The notes beneath the pieces were generated by a model that was given only the letters and a program-made list of their open reading frames with translations, was not told the origin of the DNA and made no database searches. From Collinsella aerofaciens (GTDB lineage: Bacteria; Actinomycetota; Coriobacteriia; Coriobacteriales; Coriobacteriaceae), in contig NZ_JADNHZ010000002.1 in NCBI RefSeq assembly GCF_015554145.1, positions 105,698 to 169,697 of the forward strand: 64,000 nt of DNA, given 5' to 3'. Numbering within the stretch: the first letter of the stretch is position 1; every line of letters begins with the position of its first letter. This document shows positions 7,301-17,089 of the stretch, in pieces. The translations under genes and the position numbers were made by a program.

Positions 7301-8038
7301 TTATTTTACTGCAAACTCCGGGCTAAATACTACCCTGCCCAGGCGAACGAGCGTAGAGCCCTCCTCAAGGGCAGGCTCAAAGTCCTCGCTCATGCCGCAG
7401 GAAAGCTCAGGCAGGTTCAAATCGGGATGCGCAGCCTCCAGCTCATCCCTCAGCTCACGAAGCCCCGCAAAGGTGCGGCGTGCCACATCCTTATTCCCCC
7501 GGGGCGCCATAGTCATAAGCCCCTGTACGCAAATTCCCTCAAGTTCCGCAAGCTCACCCGCGGCGGCGCGAATCTCATCGGGCGAAAAGCCTCCCTTCGA
7601 CTCCTCACCACTCACATTGACCTCGATGAGCACACGCTGGGGGCCGGCGAGCTCGCCTGCCTCAATCTTGCGGACAGCACGGCTCGAGATCGCCTGTGCC
7701 AGATGCAGCGAACCCACCGAGTGAATCAGCTCGGCTGAGCCCAGCACCGCATTGATCTTATTGGTCTGCAGGTTGCCGATCATATCGAAGCGCACCTCGG
7801 GCAGCTCCGGATGCTCCGCCAGACCCGTGAGCTTGCGAACCAGCTCCTGCGGGCGGTTCTCGGCAAAATGGCGATACCCCGCCTGGATGGCAGCAACAGT
7901 CTCATCGACACCAACGGTCTTGGACACGGCAATGAGGCGCGCGGCGTCGTGGGGGCGGCCCGCGCGATCGAGCGCCGCATAAAAACGTTCCAGAATCTGC
8001 TCGCGGCGAGCGCGCATCAAATCCAAATAGTTATCCAT
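7301..8038 (-). CDS. yggS: YggS family pyridoxal-5'-phosphate homeostasis protein
   Basis: 245 residues, an alanine-racemase-like TIM barrel. The PLP lysine is K40 in LIAVSKTVG, and the phosphate-binding end shows LSCGMSEDFEPAL and STLVRLGRVVF. YggS/YlmE binds PLP and keeps free B6 and amino-acid pools balanced, without known enzymatic activity. The ATG at 8038 has GGAGG nine bases upstream; the longer frame to 8122 overlaps a hairpin and is not favoured. It heads the yggS-sepF-yggT-divIVA group. Confidence 0.93.
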   Translation of the reverse strand: MDNYLDLMRARREQILERFYAALDRAGRPHDAARLIAVSKTVGVDETVAAIQAGYRHFAENRPQELVRKLTGLAEHPELPEVRFDMIGNLQTNKINAVLGSAELIHSVGSLHLAQAISSRAVRKIEAGELAGPQRVLIEVNVSGEESKGGFSPDEIRAAAGELAELEGICVQGLMTMAPRGNKDVARRTFAGLRELRDELEAAHPDLNLPELSCGMSEDFEPALEEGSTLVRLGRVVFSPEFAVK

Positions 8039-8088
8039 TGCCAATCGCCTCCGCTGACAGCCAAACAAGTAGTCCCATGCTAACGCAA

Positions 8089-8120
8089 GAGCGCGGCCCC
8101 GCATGTGCAAGGCCGCGCTC
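8089..8120 (-). terminator. Hairpin after phoU
   Basis: GAGCGCGGCC (8089-8098) pairs perfectly with GGCCGCGCTC (8111-8120). It lies between the phoU stop and the yggS start. The T run is poor, so it may slow or partly terminate transcription. Confidence 0.6.
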
Positions 8121-8157
8121 ACTTAGGTATTTACAATCTTTCGACGAACGGGGCTAC

Positions 8158-9015
8158 TTACTCCTCGTCGTCCTCGCCATCGTCCTCGTCCTCAAGATGA
8201 TCGAGCAGGTAGCGAAGACCCTCGCTGACCTCGTTGGCGGGCACCTTGGCAACGTAGCGCGCGTCGACGGCGGGCCTCATGATAACACCCTCGCCCGAAG
8301 GCACGCGCATGCTCTCGAGCTCGTCCTCATCAGTGCGGGCGATATCGCCGGCGTTCATACGCTGACCAGTCAACAGGAAGGTCAGACGGCAAGCGGCATC
8401 GATGGAAATGGAAGCGATGCGATCGAGGTAGCGCGAAACCATGATGGCGCGGCGCAGGTCGTCATAGTTGCTGTCGTCGTCCATAAAGTCGCCTGTATCC
8501 ATACGGTTAAAGGTGCGGAAGAACTTCTCGTAGGCGGCGTGCACTGGCTCGTCCTCGACGGCCAGGTTGCAGATGATGGACATGTCATTGGTGACGAGCG
8601 CAGAAAGCGAAGAGCCCAGCACCTGGTAAACAGCTTCGGCCTCGGCCTCAACCGTACCGACGAGCTCCTGGGGCAGCGAGATGTCGGCCTTGATCATATG
8701 ACGCGTGGCACGGCAGATCTGACGGACCTTATCGGTCATGCGCTGCAGGTTAAAGTCGACGTAGATGATCGTCTGAAGCAGGCGGAAGTCGGAGGCGACC
8801 GGTGACTGCGTGGCGATCAGGTTGTAGCAGACGGCCTCCAGGTTGGCGCAGCGCGCGTCAATCGAAAGCGTACGTTTCTTGGTCTTGGTGGCGAGCTTGC
8901 GGTCGTCGGTCACATAGGCCTTCACGGCATCGTGGAGAGCCAGATCGACGGCCTCATAGATGCTCAGCATCTCGTGACGGGCCTCGACGAGCTGACGGGA
9001 AAACAGTTTGCGCAT
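8158..9015 (-). CDS. phoU: PhoU phosphate signalling protein
   Basis: 285 residues. It has two PhoU three-helix-bundle repeats (about 10-100 and 120-215) with the metal-binding E/D-x3-D type positions, for example the end of the first repeat at IYVDFNLQRMTDKVRQI. About 60 residues follow, ending in a very acidic tail (EDEDDGEDDEE). PhoU links the Pst transporter to phosphate signalling and restrains uptake when phosphate is plentiful. The acidic C-terminal extension is longer than in E. coli PhoU. It lies 92 bases downstream of pstB with a small hairpin between them, as the last gene of the pst group. Confidence 0.93.
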   Translation of the reverse strand: MRKLFSRQLVEARHEMLSIYEAVDLALHDAVKAYVTDDRKLATKTKKRTLSIDARCANLEAVCYNLIATQSPVASDFRLLQTIIYVDFNLQRMTDKVRQICRATRHMIKADISLPQELVGTVEAEAEAVYQVLGSSLSALVTNDMSIICNLAVEDEPVHAAYEKFFRTFNRMDTGDFMDDDSNYDDLRRAIMVSRYLDRIASISIDAACRLTFLLTGQRMNAGDIARTDEDELESMRVPSGEGVIMRPAVDARYVAKVPANEVSEGLRYLLDHLEDEDDGEDDEE

Positions 9016-9107
9016 GGTTCACTCCAATCAGTTGGGTGCGGTCATGCAGCCCGCACAGTGAATACGCACCGGACCAGGTCCGATCGGCTTGGGACTAGTC
9101 GCACCGA

Positions 9108-9911
<804 letters not shown>

Positions 9912-9923
9912 GGGACTCCTTAA

Positions 9924-10829
9924 CTAGCGACGCTTGCGCGACAGGAAGCGCGCAAACAGGTTGAAGGCCAGAATGATCACCATCAGCAAGAGCGCGGTGC
10001 CGTAGGCTGCGTTCATGTTGATGCCGTCGTTGGCAAGCAGGTACAGGTGAACGGTCATGGGGCGGCCGGAATCGAGCGGCGAGATAGGTAGATTGATGGC
10101 CTGGCCCATGGTGTAGAGCACCACGGCGGTCTCGCCAATGGCACGGCCGATGGCAAGGACAATGCCCGTGGCAATACGGCCAAAGGCAGAAGGAAGCACG
10201 ATCTTGGAGACAACCTGCCACTTGGTGGCGCCCAGGCCATACGCGCCCCAACGGATATAGCGCGGAACGGCGCGAATGGCCTCTTCGGTGGTGCGCATGA
10301 CGATGGGAAGCATCAAGAGCGCGAGCGCCAGAGCGGCCGAGACCATCGAAAGGCCCAGACCCATAGCCTCGACAAACAAGGCGTAGCCAAACAGGCCCAT
10401 AACGATGGAGGGCACCGAGGCCAAAGCGTCAGCAGCGTAGCGAATGAGCTCGACGATCTTGCCCTGCTTGGCGTACTCGGCCAGATAGACGGCTGCCAGC
10501 ACAGCGATCGGCGTGCAGATAAGCATGGCGAGCGCCGTCACATAGACGGTCGAGACGATCGTGGGCCAAATACCGCCCTCGGCGTTGACGCCCTGGGGCC
10601 AACCGAAGATAAAGTCGAGCGAGATGTGTGGCAGGCCGTTGATGACCACGTAGGCGATGATAGCGACCAGCACCAGCGTGGTGATGTATGCCGCGGCACG
10701 GAACACGCCAAGCATGATCTTGTTGGACAGGTCCTTGTTGATGCGGCCCTTCTTGCCGTGGGAAAGGGCACGCTTGATGCGCTCGCGCGACGAGGTCGTA
10801 TCGACCGTCGTGTCAACGGAATCGGACAT
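9924..10829 (-). CDS. pstA: Phosphate ABC transporter permease PstA
   Basis: 301 residues. A polar Ser/Arg/Lys-rich N terminus (about 40 residues) precedes six hydrophobic segments. The permease EAA-type loop contains AIRAVPRYIRWGAYGLGATKW. PstA forms the membrane channel with PstC. The start is 3 bases after the pstC stop, indicating a tight operon. Confidence 0.95.
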   Translation of the reverse strand: MSDSVDTTVDTTSSRERIKRALSHGKKGRINKDLSNKIMLGVFRAAAYITTLVLVAIIAYVVINGLPHISLDFIFGWPQGVNAEGGIWPTIVSTVYVTALAMLICTPIAVLAAVYLAEYAKQGKIVELIRYAADALASVPSIVMGLFGYALFVEAMGLGLSMVSAALALALLMLPIVMRTTEEAIRAVPRYIRWGAYGLGATKWQVVSKIVLPSAFGRIATGIVLAIGRAIGETAVVLYTMGQAINLPISPLDSGRPMTVHLYLLANDGINMNAAYGTALLLMVIILAFNLFARFLSRKRR

Positions 10830-10832
10830 AGC

Positions 10833-11759
10833 CTACCCCCTCTTCTTCTTGGAAACCAGGCGGACGATGCCCACCAGCGTGGCGGAAATGATAAACAGGA
10901 CCACGCCCATGCCGAACAGCGCCGAGCGATGCAGACCCGAGGAATAGCTCATGTCGAGCGCAATCTGGCTCGTGAGCGTCGAGATGGGGCTCGCAATGCT
11001 GTCGGGAATAACCGGGGCGTTACCCACGACCATGAGCACGGCCATGGTCTCGCCGATGGCACGGCCCATACCCAGCACGATGGCATCCACGATACCCAGC
11101 TTGGCGGCAGGTAACACGACCTTATAGATAGTCTGCCACTTGGTGGCGCCCATGGCATACGATGCCTCGCGAATGCCCATGGGAATGGAATTGAGAGCAT
11201 CGATGGTAAGCGTCGTGATGGTGGGCACGATCATAATGGCGAGCACGAACCACGCCGTCAGCGCGCCAAAGCCAAGACCACCGGTCAGCTGCGCGATAAA
11301 CGGGCGGATGATGACCATGCCAAAGAAGCCGTAGATGATGGAGGGGATGCCCGCCAGCAGATCGACGGCGGGGCTGATAAGCTTGCGCACGCGCTTGCTG
11401 GCGATCTCGACCAGGTACACGGCCGTACCCACGCCCAGGGGCACACCCATGGCGAGCGCGCCGACGGTCACCAGGCCCGAGCCGGCCAGCAGCGACACGA
11501 TGCCGTAGTGGCCCTCAGAGGGCGCCCACGTAAAGCTAAAGAAGTCCGCCAGACCAATGTCGGTAAAGACGGGCAACGCCGAGTACGTGGTAAAGACAAA
11601 AATCAGGATGACGGTAACAACCGCCAAGAACGCGCAGGCAAAGAAAATCCACTGCAGCGCCTTCTCCTTGATATAGGTGCTGCGCGATACGAGCGCCAAC
11701 TCGCGCTTCTTGGGCGCCTGAGCATTCTGCTCAGTCTGGGAGTTTTCCTGTGCTTCCAT
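10833..11759 (-). CDS. pstC: Phosphate ABC transporter permease PstC
   Basis: 308 residues with six membrane segments and the permease loop SIPMGIREASYAMGATKW. The ATG at 11759 is preceded by AAGGGGAG at eight bases; a GTG three codons earlier overlaps that ribosome site and is not favoured. The ribosome site lies in the final codons of pstS, whose stop is one base from this start, so the two genes are probably translationally coupled. Confidence 0.95.
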   Translation of the reverse strand: MEAQENSQTEQNAQAPKKRELALVSRSTYIKEKALQWIFFACAFLAVVTVILIFVFTTYSALPVFTDIGLADFFSFTWAPSEGHYGIVSLLAGSGLVTVGALAMGVPLGVGTAVYLVEIASKRVRKLISPAVDLLAGIPSIIYGFFGMVIIRPFIAQLTGGLGFGALTAWFVLAIMIVPTITTLTIDALNSIPMGIREASYAMGATKWQTIYKVVLPAAKLGIVDAIVLGMGRAIGETMAVLMVVGNAPVIPDSIASPISTLTSQIALDMSYSSGLHRSALFGMGVVLFIISATLVGIVRLVSKKKRG

Positions 11760-11760
11760 G

Positions 11761-12597
11761 CTACTCACTCCCCTTCTCGTCGTTAGTGACGGGAATAAAG
11801 CCCGCCTCGCGAATCTGCTTGTCCATCTTTTCGGACGTCACGTAGTCGATGTAATCCTGCGCCCGCTGCGAAGGCGCACCCTTCACAAAGAAGTAAAGGT
11901 CGCGCGAGATGGGATAGCCGCCACTCGCGACCGTCTTCTCGGACGCCTCAACATGATTGACCGAGACGGCCTTGACCGAGGTCTTGGCGTTGAGGCTATC
12001 GACGAAGCCCAGCGAAATGTAGCCGATAGCCCCGCGCGAACGAGATACCACGTCGCGCACCTGGCCCGTGCCCGAAAGAACGGCGGAGCGGCGATCGAAC
12101 GGGGTGCCGTCCATCACGATGGTGCGGAAGGCTTCACGCGTGCCAGACGCCTCATCTCGGTTGATAACCTGAATCCTCAGGTCCTCGCCACCGACTTCTT
12201 TCCAGTTGGTGATCTTGCCGGCATAGATATCGCGGAGCTGCTCGGTCGAGAGGTTATCGACGGGGTTGTCTTCGTTCACGATGACCGCGATACCGTCGTG
12301 GGCAATGACGATGGGAGTCAGGCCCAGATCCTGTTCGTCGGCATTGAGTCCACGGGAGGAGCTGGCGATATCGGCCGTGCCAGCGCTGACGGCTTCGATG
12401 CCAGCGGAAGAGCCCAAACCGGAAACGAGCACGTCGATGCCGGTCTCCTCCTTAAAGCCCTCTGCCGCAATTTCGGCGATAGGAAGGCAGGTCGTGGAGC
12501 CGGCCACGGTAATGGAAGAGGTAGAAGATCCCGAAGAACAGGCGCACAGCGTAAGCGTAAGCACAGCGGCGCTCAGGACCGATACGATCTTTCTCAT
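11761..12597 (-). CDS. pstS: Phosphate-binding lipoprotein PstS
   Basis: 278 residues. The signal peptide MRKIVSVLSAAVLTLTLCAC carries a lipobox ending at C20, so the mature protein is predicted to be a membrane-anchored lipoprotein. Phosphate-binding segments typical of PstS are visible: AGSTTCLPIAE, SSSRGLN and RDEASGTREAF. Its ATG overlaps the stop of pgeF by 4 bases (ATGA), so pstS translation is probably coupled to pgeF, an unusual arrangement for a pst operon. Confidence 0.96.
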   Translation of the reverse strand: MRKIVSVLSAAVLTLTLCACSSGSSTSSITVAGSTTCLPIAEIAAEGFKEETGIDVLVSGLGSSAGIEAVSAGTADIASSSRGLNADEQDLGLTPIVIAHDGIAVIVNEDNPVDNLSTEQLRDIYAGKITNWKEVGGEDLRIQVINRDEASGTREAFRTIVMDGTPFDRRSAVLSGTGQVRDVVSRSRGAIGYISLGFVDSLNAKTSVKAVSVNHVEASEKTVASGGYPISRDLYFFVKGAPSQRAQDYIDYVTSEKMDKQIREAGFIPVTNDEKGSE

Positions 12598-13394
12598 AGC
12601 ATCACGCCGATCGCAGCATGGCGCCCACAGGTGCCGTCCTCGTTACGGTAGGAATAAAAGCGGTCGTTCTGACGCACAGTCGAAAGCTGGGTATCCACGA
12701 TATTATCCGCGTCCACACCGGCATCTACCAGCGCCTCACAAATGGCAGCGGAAAGATCGAGCATGCGAGAGGCACTCGCATCGATGCAAGAGAACTCGAC
12801 GGCAAAGCGATCCATGAGTTCCTGGGATACCTCATATTCGTCAGCCAAGATATGGGGGCCGATATAGGCGGAAACGTCGCTCGCATCGCAGCCGGCAGCA
12901 TCGCAAAGCGCCTGGCACGCCTTGGCAGAAATACGTGCAATCGTGCCCTTCCAACCGGAGTGCACCACGGCAAATCCGCCAGGGGCCACCAGCACCACGG
13001 GAACGCAGTCGGCAAAGCAGAGCAGCACGGGCACGTCATGGGCCGTACAGACGATGGCATCGCAGCCCTCGGCAATCTGCTCGCGAACAGCCTCAAGATC
13101 GTCGGCGCCGTTCGAAGTCACCGTAACGATATGGTCACCATGTACCTGATTGGGCACGAGCAGATTATGCTCGCACTCAGTGGCGCCCATCGCTTCGAGC
13201 GCTCGACGACGATTTTCTTGAACAGCAAAGGGGTCATCGCCTACATGCGAGCCCAGGTTGAGCGAGGAGTACGCATCTTCAGAAACGCCACCGGTGCGCT
13301 CGGTAAAGGCAAAGCGGACATCGGATGTCGCGCCCTCCACCAACGTAACTCCATCATGGTCGACACGCGAAACGTTGTCCGCACGTGCTGCCAT
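12594..13394 (-). CDS. pgeF: PgeF/YfiH (LACC1-like) purine nucleoside phosphorylase family protein
   Basis: 266 residues. The Cys/His zinc site is visible in VPNQVHGDH, CFADCVPV and VVHSGWKGT. The family (YfiH, YlmD, LACC1) cleaves purine nucleosides, and E. coli PgeF edits mis-incorporated L-serine out of peptidoglycan precursors. The ATG at 13394 has AGGAGG eight bases upstream. In Actinomycetota this gene normally sits between ftsZ and yggS; here it is next to ftsZ but is followed by pstS, which it overlaps by 4 bases. Confidence 0.92.
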   Translation of the reverse strand: MAARADNVSRVDHDGVTLVEGATSDVRFAFTERTGGVSEDAYSSLNLGSHVGDDPFAVQENRRRALEAMGATECEHNLLVPNQVHGDHIVTVTSNGADDLEAVREQIAEGCDAIVCTAHDVPVLLCFADCVPVVLVAPGGFAVVHSGWKGTIARISAKACQALCDAAGCDASDVSAYIGPHILADEYEVSQELMDRFAVEFSCIDASASRMLDLSAAICEALVDAGVDADNIVDTQLSTVRQNDRFYSYRNEDGTCGRHAAIGVML

Positions 13395-13548
13395 ACTAAA
13401 GCCTCCTAATAACACAAGTACCGCGGCATCGCCGCTACAGCCCGCGTTTATACGGCTGTCATACTTCCTTAAAAGGATACCCGCAGCGGTAGGGACCAAA
13501 CGTAAAGGGAACGTAAGGAGATTGGAGGCTTTCGTTTACAAATGAGTA

Positions 13549-13582
13549 ACAAAACGGGGTGCATCCAAATGGACACACCCCG
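13549..13582 (-). terminator. Terminator after ftsZ
   Basis: ACGGGGTG and CACCCCGT arms with an inner TCCA/TGGA pairing, followed on the minus strand by TTTTGTTAC. It separates the dcw transcript from pgeF-pst. Confidence 0.85.
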
Positions 13583-13605
13583 TGCAGGTCGTTGAGAAAA
13601 ACGAA

Positions 13606-14760
13606 CTAGAAGCTACCGCGCTTCAGGAAGTCGGGAAGCTCGAACTGGTCGTTGCCAAAGTTGGGCAGCTCGGTACCACCGACGTTGCGGGTCGGAGCGG
13701 CCTGAGCCGGGCTGGCAGCCGGAGCGGTGCGCTGCGGCTCAGCGGAGGCAGCGGCCTTGCTCTGAGACTGCTGAGCAGCAAAGAGCTCGTCCTGACGGTT
13801 GACGTTGGAGTCGGAGAAGCCCGTAGCGATGACGGTGATACGCACCTGATCGCCCAGGGACTCGTCGACAACGGTACCGAAGATGATGTTGGCCTCGGGG
13901 TCGACAGCGTTGGCGACAACGTCGGCGGCGTCGCTGATCTCCTGGATGCCCAGGTCCTTGGAACCGGCGATGGAGAGCAGCACGCGCGTGGCACCATCGA
14001 TGGAGCTCTCGAGCAGCGGGCTGGAGATGGCCTGCTGGGCAGCGTCGACGGCACGAGTATCCCCAGAAGAGGTACCGATACCCATCATGGCGGTACCGGC
14101 CTGCTTCATGATGGTCTTAACATCGGCGAAGTCCAGGTTGATGATACCGGGGACGGTGATGAGGTCGGTAATGCCCTGGGTGCCCTGAGAAAGAACGCCA
14201 TCGGCAATCGCGAAGGCCTCGAGCATGGTGGTCTTCTTCTCGGCGATGTCGAGCAGCTTATCGTTAGGGATGACGATCATGGTGTCGACGCAATCGGAGA
14301 GGGTCTTGATGCCCTCTTCGGCGCTCTTCTTGCGCTTGCGGCCCTCGAAGGTGAAGGGCTTGGTCACAACGGCGACGGTCAGTGCGCCGACCTCGTTCAT
14401 CGCGATATCGGCAACGATGGGAGCAGCACCGGTACCGGTGCCACCGCCCTCGCCGCAGGTGATGAACACCATGTCGGCGCCAGCGAGCGCCTCGGCAATG
14501 TCATCGCGGGACTCATCGGCAGCCTTGCGGCCAACCTCGGGGTTGGCGCCGGCGCCCAGGCCGCGGGTAAGGTCGGTGCCGATGTGCACCTTGATATCGG
14601 CATCAGAGATCGCGAGTGCCTGAGCATCGGTGTTGATGGCAACAAACTCGACGCCGCGGATGCCCTCTTCGATCATTCGATTGACCGCGTTGGTACCACC
14701 GCCGCCGACGCCGACCACCTTAATGACGGCAAGGTAGTTGTTGATCTCTGTCTCGTGCAT
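13606..14760 (-). CDS. ftsZ: Cell division GTPase FtsZ
   Basis: 384 residues. The tubulin signature GGGTGTG is at residues 105-111, the N-terminal GTP-binding segment [15 protein letters not shown] at 17-30, and the conserved C-terminal tail LPDFLKRG (375-382), which binds SepF, is present after a Ser/Ala/Pro linker. FtsZ polymerises into the Z-ring. The ATG at 14760 has GGAGG six bases upstream; the longer frame to 14790 lacks one. The 200-base AT-rich gap to ftsQ probably holds its own promoter. Confidence 0.98.
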   Translation of the reverse strand: MHETEINNYLAVIKVVGVGGGGTNAVNRMIEEGIRGVEFVAINTDAQALAISDADIKVHIGTDLTRGLGAGANPEVGRKAADESRDDIAEALAGADMVFITCGEGGGTGTGAAPIVADIAMNEVGALTVAVVTKPFTFEGRKRKKSAEEGIKTLSDCVDTMIVIPNDKLLDIAEKKTTMLEAFAIADGVLSQGTQGITDLITVPGIINLDFADVKTIMKQAGTAMMGIGTSSGDTRAVDAAQQAISSPLLESSIDGATRVLLSIAGSKDLGIQEISDAADVVANAVDPEANIIFGTVVDESLGDQVRITVIATGFSDSNVNRQDELFAAQQSQSKAAASAEPQRTAPAASPAQAAPTRNVGGTELPNFGNDQFELPDFLKRGSF

Positions 14761-14881
14761 GTCGGTCCTCCGAACAAAGGTTATAGCCATAGCATGGGTC
14801 GACCCCTGCGCACATTAACCTTCAGGTTGAAAGTAAATGCAAAGGTAAACCGTATTATGTTTGCACATTATGAACGTATCA

Positions 14882-14895
14882 GTCAAATAATTGAC
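14882..14895. promoter_or_regulatory. Small dyad upstream of ftsZ
   Basis: GTCAA-ATAA-TTGAC is a perfect 5-bp dyad in the AT-rich ftsQ-ftsZ gap. A second palindrome-like sequence, AACCTTCAGGTT, lies at about 14818-14829. Either could be an operator or part of an ftsZ promoter. I could not place a convincing -35/-10 pair. Confidence 0.3.
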
Positions 14896-14959
14896 CGTGA
14901 AAACCAAACAAACCAGATAAACGGCGTGGTATGGCCCCTCAACAAAGCATCAACCAGCG

Positions 14960-16216
14960 CTACGAAGTCGGAGCATTCCTAAATGTGTAGTTGCCCGGAG
15001 AGCGCACATTGATATACGTTACGCCCTCTACCTGCGAAAGCAACTTGGTGACTACGCGTTCCTTCTTGGCGATATCGTCCGAATCGCCCAGCGACACCTC
15101 AATGCCGTTATTGAGGTTTGCCGAGATGGCTTCGACCGAAGGCGTGGAAATATCCTTGACTTGTCCCAAGAACTCGCTCGAAAAACCACGCACATAATCC
15201 AGGCCGGCCTTAACGGCCTTGGAGTTCACCGCCTGGCCGGAAACCGGAGCGACATCCGCCGAGACATCAGTCAACAACACCGCGCCATAATGCTTGGCGA
15301 GCGCCAGCGCGGCATCGATTCCGGTCAAGGTATTTGAGCCCTGCCCTGTCGTGATGACGTTGCCCTGGTCGTCCACTTCGACCGACGTCGACAGCGGGGC
15401 GATCCAGGTGTCATCGTCTCCGATAGCCCAGGCAAGGTCGTCGGAGCTGATATACGCAATGGCGATAACTTTACGCTCCGTCGGCGTGATGATAAGCGTA
15501 TGGGGAAACTGGCGCTGGACATCCACGCCCGAAACCCACGGGTTCTGCTTGAGATCCTCGGTAATCTGGTCGGGATCGACGTTAAAAAGCGACGTTCCCT
15601 CGGGCAAGTCGATCAGCTGGATAGCATCGTGCTTCGTCACATGCTCGCTGCCTTGAATCTGAATATCAGTGGCAGTAAACAGTCCAGAGTTGATCACCAC
15701 GGTGGCAACGACGACGAGCACGGCCAAGACGGCCAGAACGCCGCCCACGATTTTGCCTTTGCCTGTAACGACAGAAGCGGCGTCTGATGTTTTATTTGCC
15801 ATCGCTCCAAGTGAAGATAACGGGTTGAAACCTTTTTTACTCGAAGGCTTCTTGGCGGTAGCCGGCACCGATGTCAGCGAGCGCGGTTTCGATGCGCCCA
15901 GCGTGCGACCTGGACGCGCCGCTTTAGTTCCCGTCGAGGGCTTGGGAGCCGCCATGGGACGGGCAGGCTTGGCGCCCATAACAGGCTTTGACGTCGTCGA
16001 GGGACGCGAGGACTTTTTTGCGGCCGGACGATTACCGAGCTGCGAGCCGACGACCGGACGACTGGTCTGTCGAGCATGCCCGACAGACTTAGAGTGCGCG
16101 ACGGTATTGCGTTGAGGTTTGGCAGGCGCGCCGGAACGCCCTCCGGCGCGGCGGAAGGTGGGTTTCGATGCTCTAGAAGCCGAGGAATTTAACTTCCGGT
16201 CTGAGCTCGATGCCAT
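14960..16216 (-). CDS. ftsQ: Cell division protein FtsQ
   Basis: 418 residues, longer than most FtsQ proteins because of a basic, Ser/Pro/Lys/Arg-rich cytoplasmic N terminus of about 150 residues. One membrane segment follows (GGVLAVLAVLVVVATVVI), then the POTRA and beta domains, for example IQGSEHVTKHDAIQLIDLP and VQRQFPHTLIITPTERK. FtsQ scaffolds the divisome with FtsL and FtsB. The start overlaps the end of murB by 44 bases but has AGGGAGG just upstream. Order murB-ftsQ-ftsZ is the classical dcw order. Confidence 0.93.
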   Translation of the reverse strand: MASSSDRKLNSSASRASKPTFRRAGGRSGAPAKPQRNTVAHSKSVGHARQTSRPVVGSQLGNRPAAKKSSRPSTTSKPVMGAKPARPMAAPKPSTGTKAARPGRTLGASKPRSLTSVPATAKKPSSKKGFNPLSSLGAMANKTSDAASVVTGKGKIVGGVLAVLAVLVVVATVVINSGLFTATDIQIQGSEHVTKHDAIQLIDLPEGTSLFNVDPDQITEDLKQNPWVSGVDVQRQFPHTLIITPTERKVIAIAYISSDDLAWAIGDDDTWIAPLSTSVEVDDQGNVITTGQGSNTLTGIDAALALAKHYGAVLLTDVSADVAPVSGQAVNSKAVKAGLDYVRGFSSEFLGQVKDISTPSVEAISANLNNGIEVSLGDSDDIAKKERVVTKLLSQVEGVTYINVRSPGNYTFRNAPTS

Positions 16217-17084
16217 ACGCCTCCCTCACCTTTCCGTGCACATGTCTGATAACCGCGGCAACGTCATCGGCCGAGGCAGTTCCGTTATTAACGATAAAAT
16301 TAGCGTGAACGGGCGAAACTTCCGCGCCGCCAATCGAAAAACCCTTTAATCCACAATCCTCGATAAGCTTGCCCACACTCGCATCGGGCGGGTTGCGAAA
16401 GACAGACCCGCAGGATGCGCGACCCATGGGCTGCGTACGCTTGCGCCTTGTAAGGTACCGCTCCATGCGCTCGCGAATGTCGGCCTTGGGCGCCGGTTTA
16501 AGCTTGAGCACGCACTCGAGGATGATCTCATTGCGGGGAAGGCTACATTCGCGGTAGCCCCAAGAGATCTCGGACCCCGCATAATGCTTGATACCGGATG
16601 CCGGGTCAAACGTTACGACATCCTCAACCAGCGAGCCAATCCACTCGGTCCGCGTGCCGGCATTCATAGATATCGCACCGCCGACCGAACCAGGAATGCC
16701 AACGGCAAACTCAAGGCCCGAGAGGCTACGCGACAGGGCATCGTTGACCAGGCGCGCAAACATCACGCCCGCACCGACCGTCAGCGTACAACCGTCATCG
16801 GCAACAACCGTGCGCTGGAACTCACGTCCGAGCGAAATGACGGCACCGCGATAACCGCCATCGGCAACCAGCAGATTGGAGCCCTTGCCGATGATGACCC
16901 ACGGCACCTGCTCGCGATCGAGCACCGCCACGGCGCGGCGGAGGGCATGATAGCTATGGCACGTCACAAAGAGGTCGGCCTTGCCGCCGATACGATAGCT
17001 CGTATGACGCGCAAGGCGCTCGTCCTCGATCACATCCGTGTCGATCATGCCCGAGAGCGCCATGACGGCGTTAAACAGACCCAT
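16173..17084 (-). CDS. murB: UDP-N-acetylenolpyruvoylglucosamine reductase MurB
   Basis: 303 residues. FAD-binding segments are visible (HTSYRIGGKADLFV, VIIGKGSNLLV, GLEFAVGIPGSVGGAISMNAG), as is the catalytic serine region GRASCGSVFRNP. MurB reduces UDP-GlcNAc-enolpyruvate to UDP-MurNAc in the cytoplasm. The start is five bases after murC's stop, with a weak ribosome site inside murC, suggesting translational coupling. Confidence 0.96.
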   Translation of the reverse strand: MGLFNAVMALSGMIDTDVIEDERLARHTSYRIGGKADLFVTCHSYHALRRAVAVLDREQVPWVIIGKGSNLLVADGGYRGAVISLGREFQRTVVADDGCTLTVGAGVMFARLVNDALSRSLSGLEFAVGIPGSVGGAISMNAGTRTEWIGSLVEDVVTFDPASGIKHYAGSEISWGYRECSLPRNEIILECVLKLKPAPKADIRERMERYLTRRKRTQPMGRASCGSVFRNPPDASVGKLIEDCGLKGFSIGGAEVSPVHANFIVNNGTASADDVAAVIRHVHGKVREAYGIELRPEVKFLGF

Positions 17085-17089
17085 TAGAC

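Noticed and set aside
13582..14982. Very long open frames opposite ftsZ, murC, murD, ftsI, arcA and others
   Set aside because: They are antisense shadows of GC-rich genes; the protein strings are low-complexity or Arg/His-rich and the sense genes are unmistakable.
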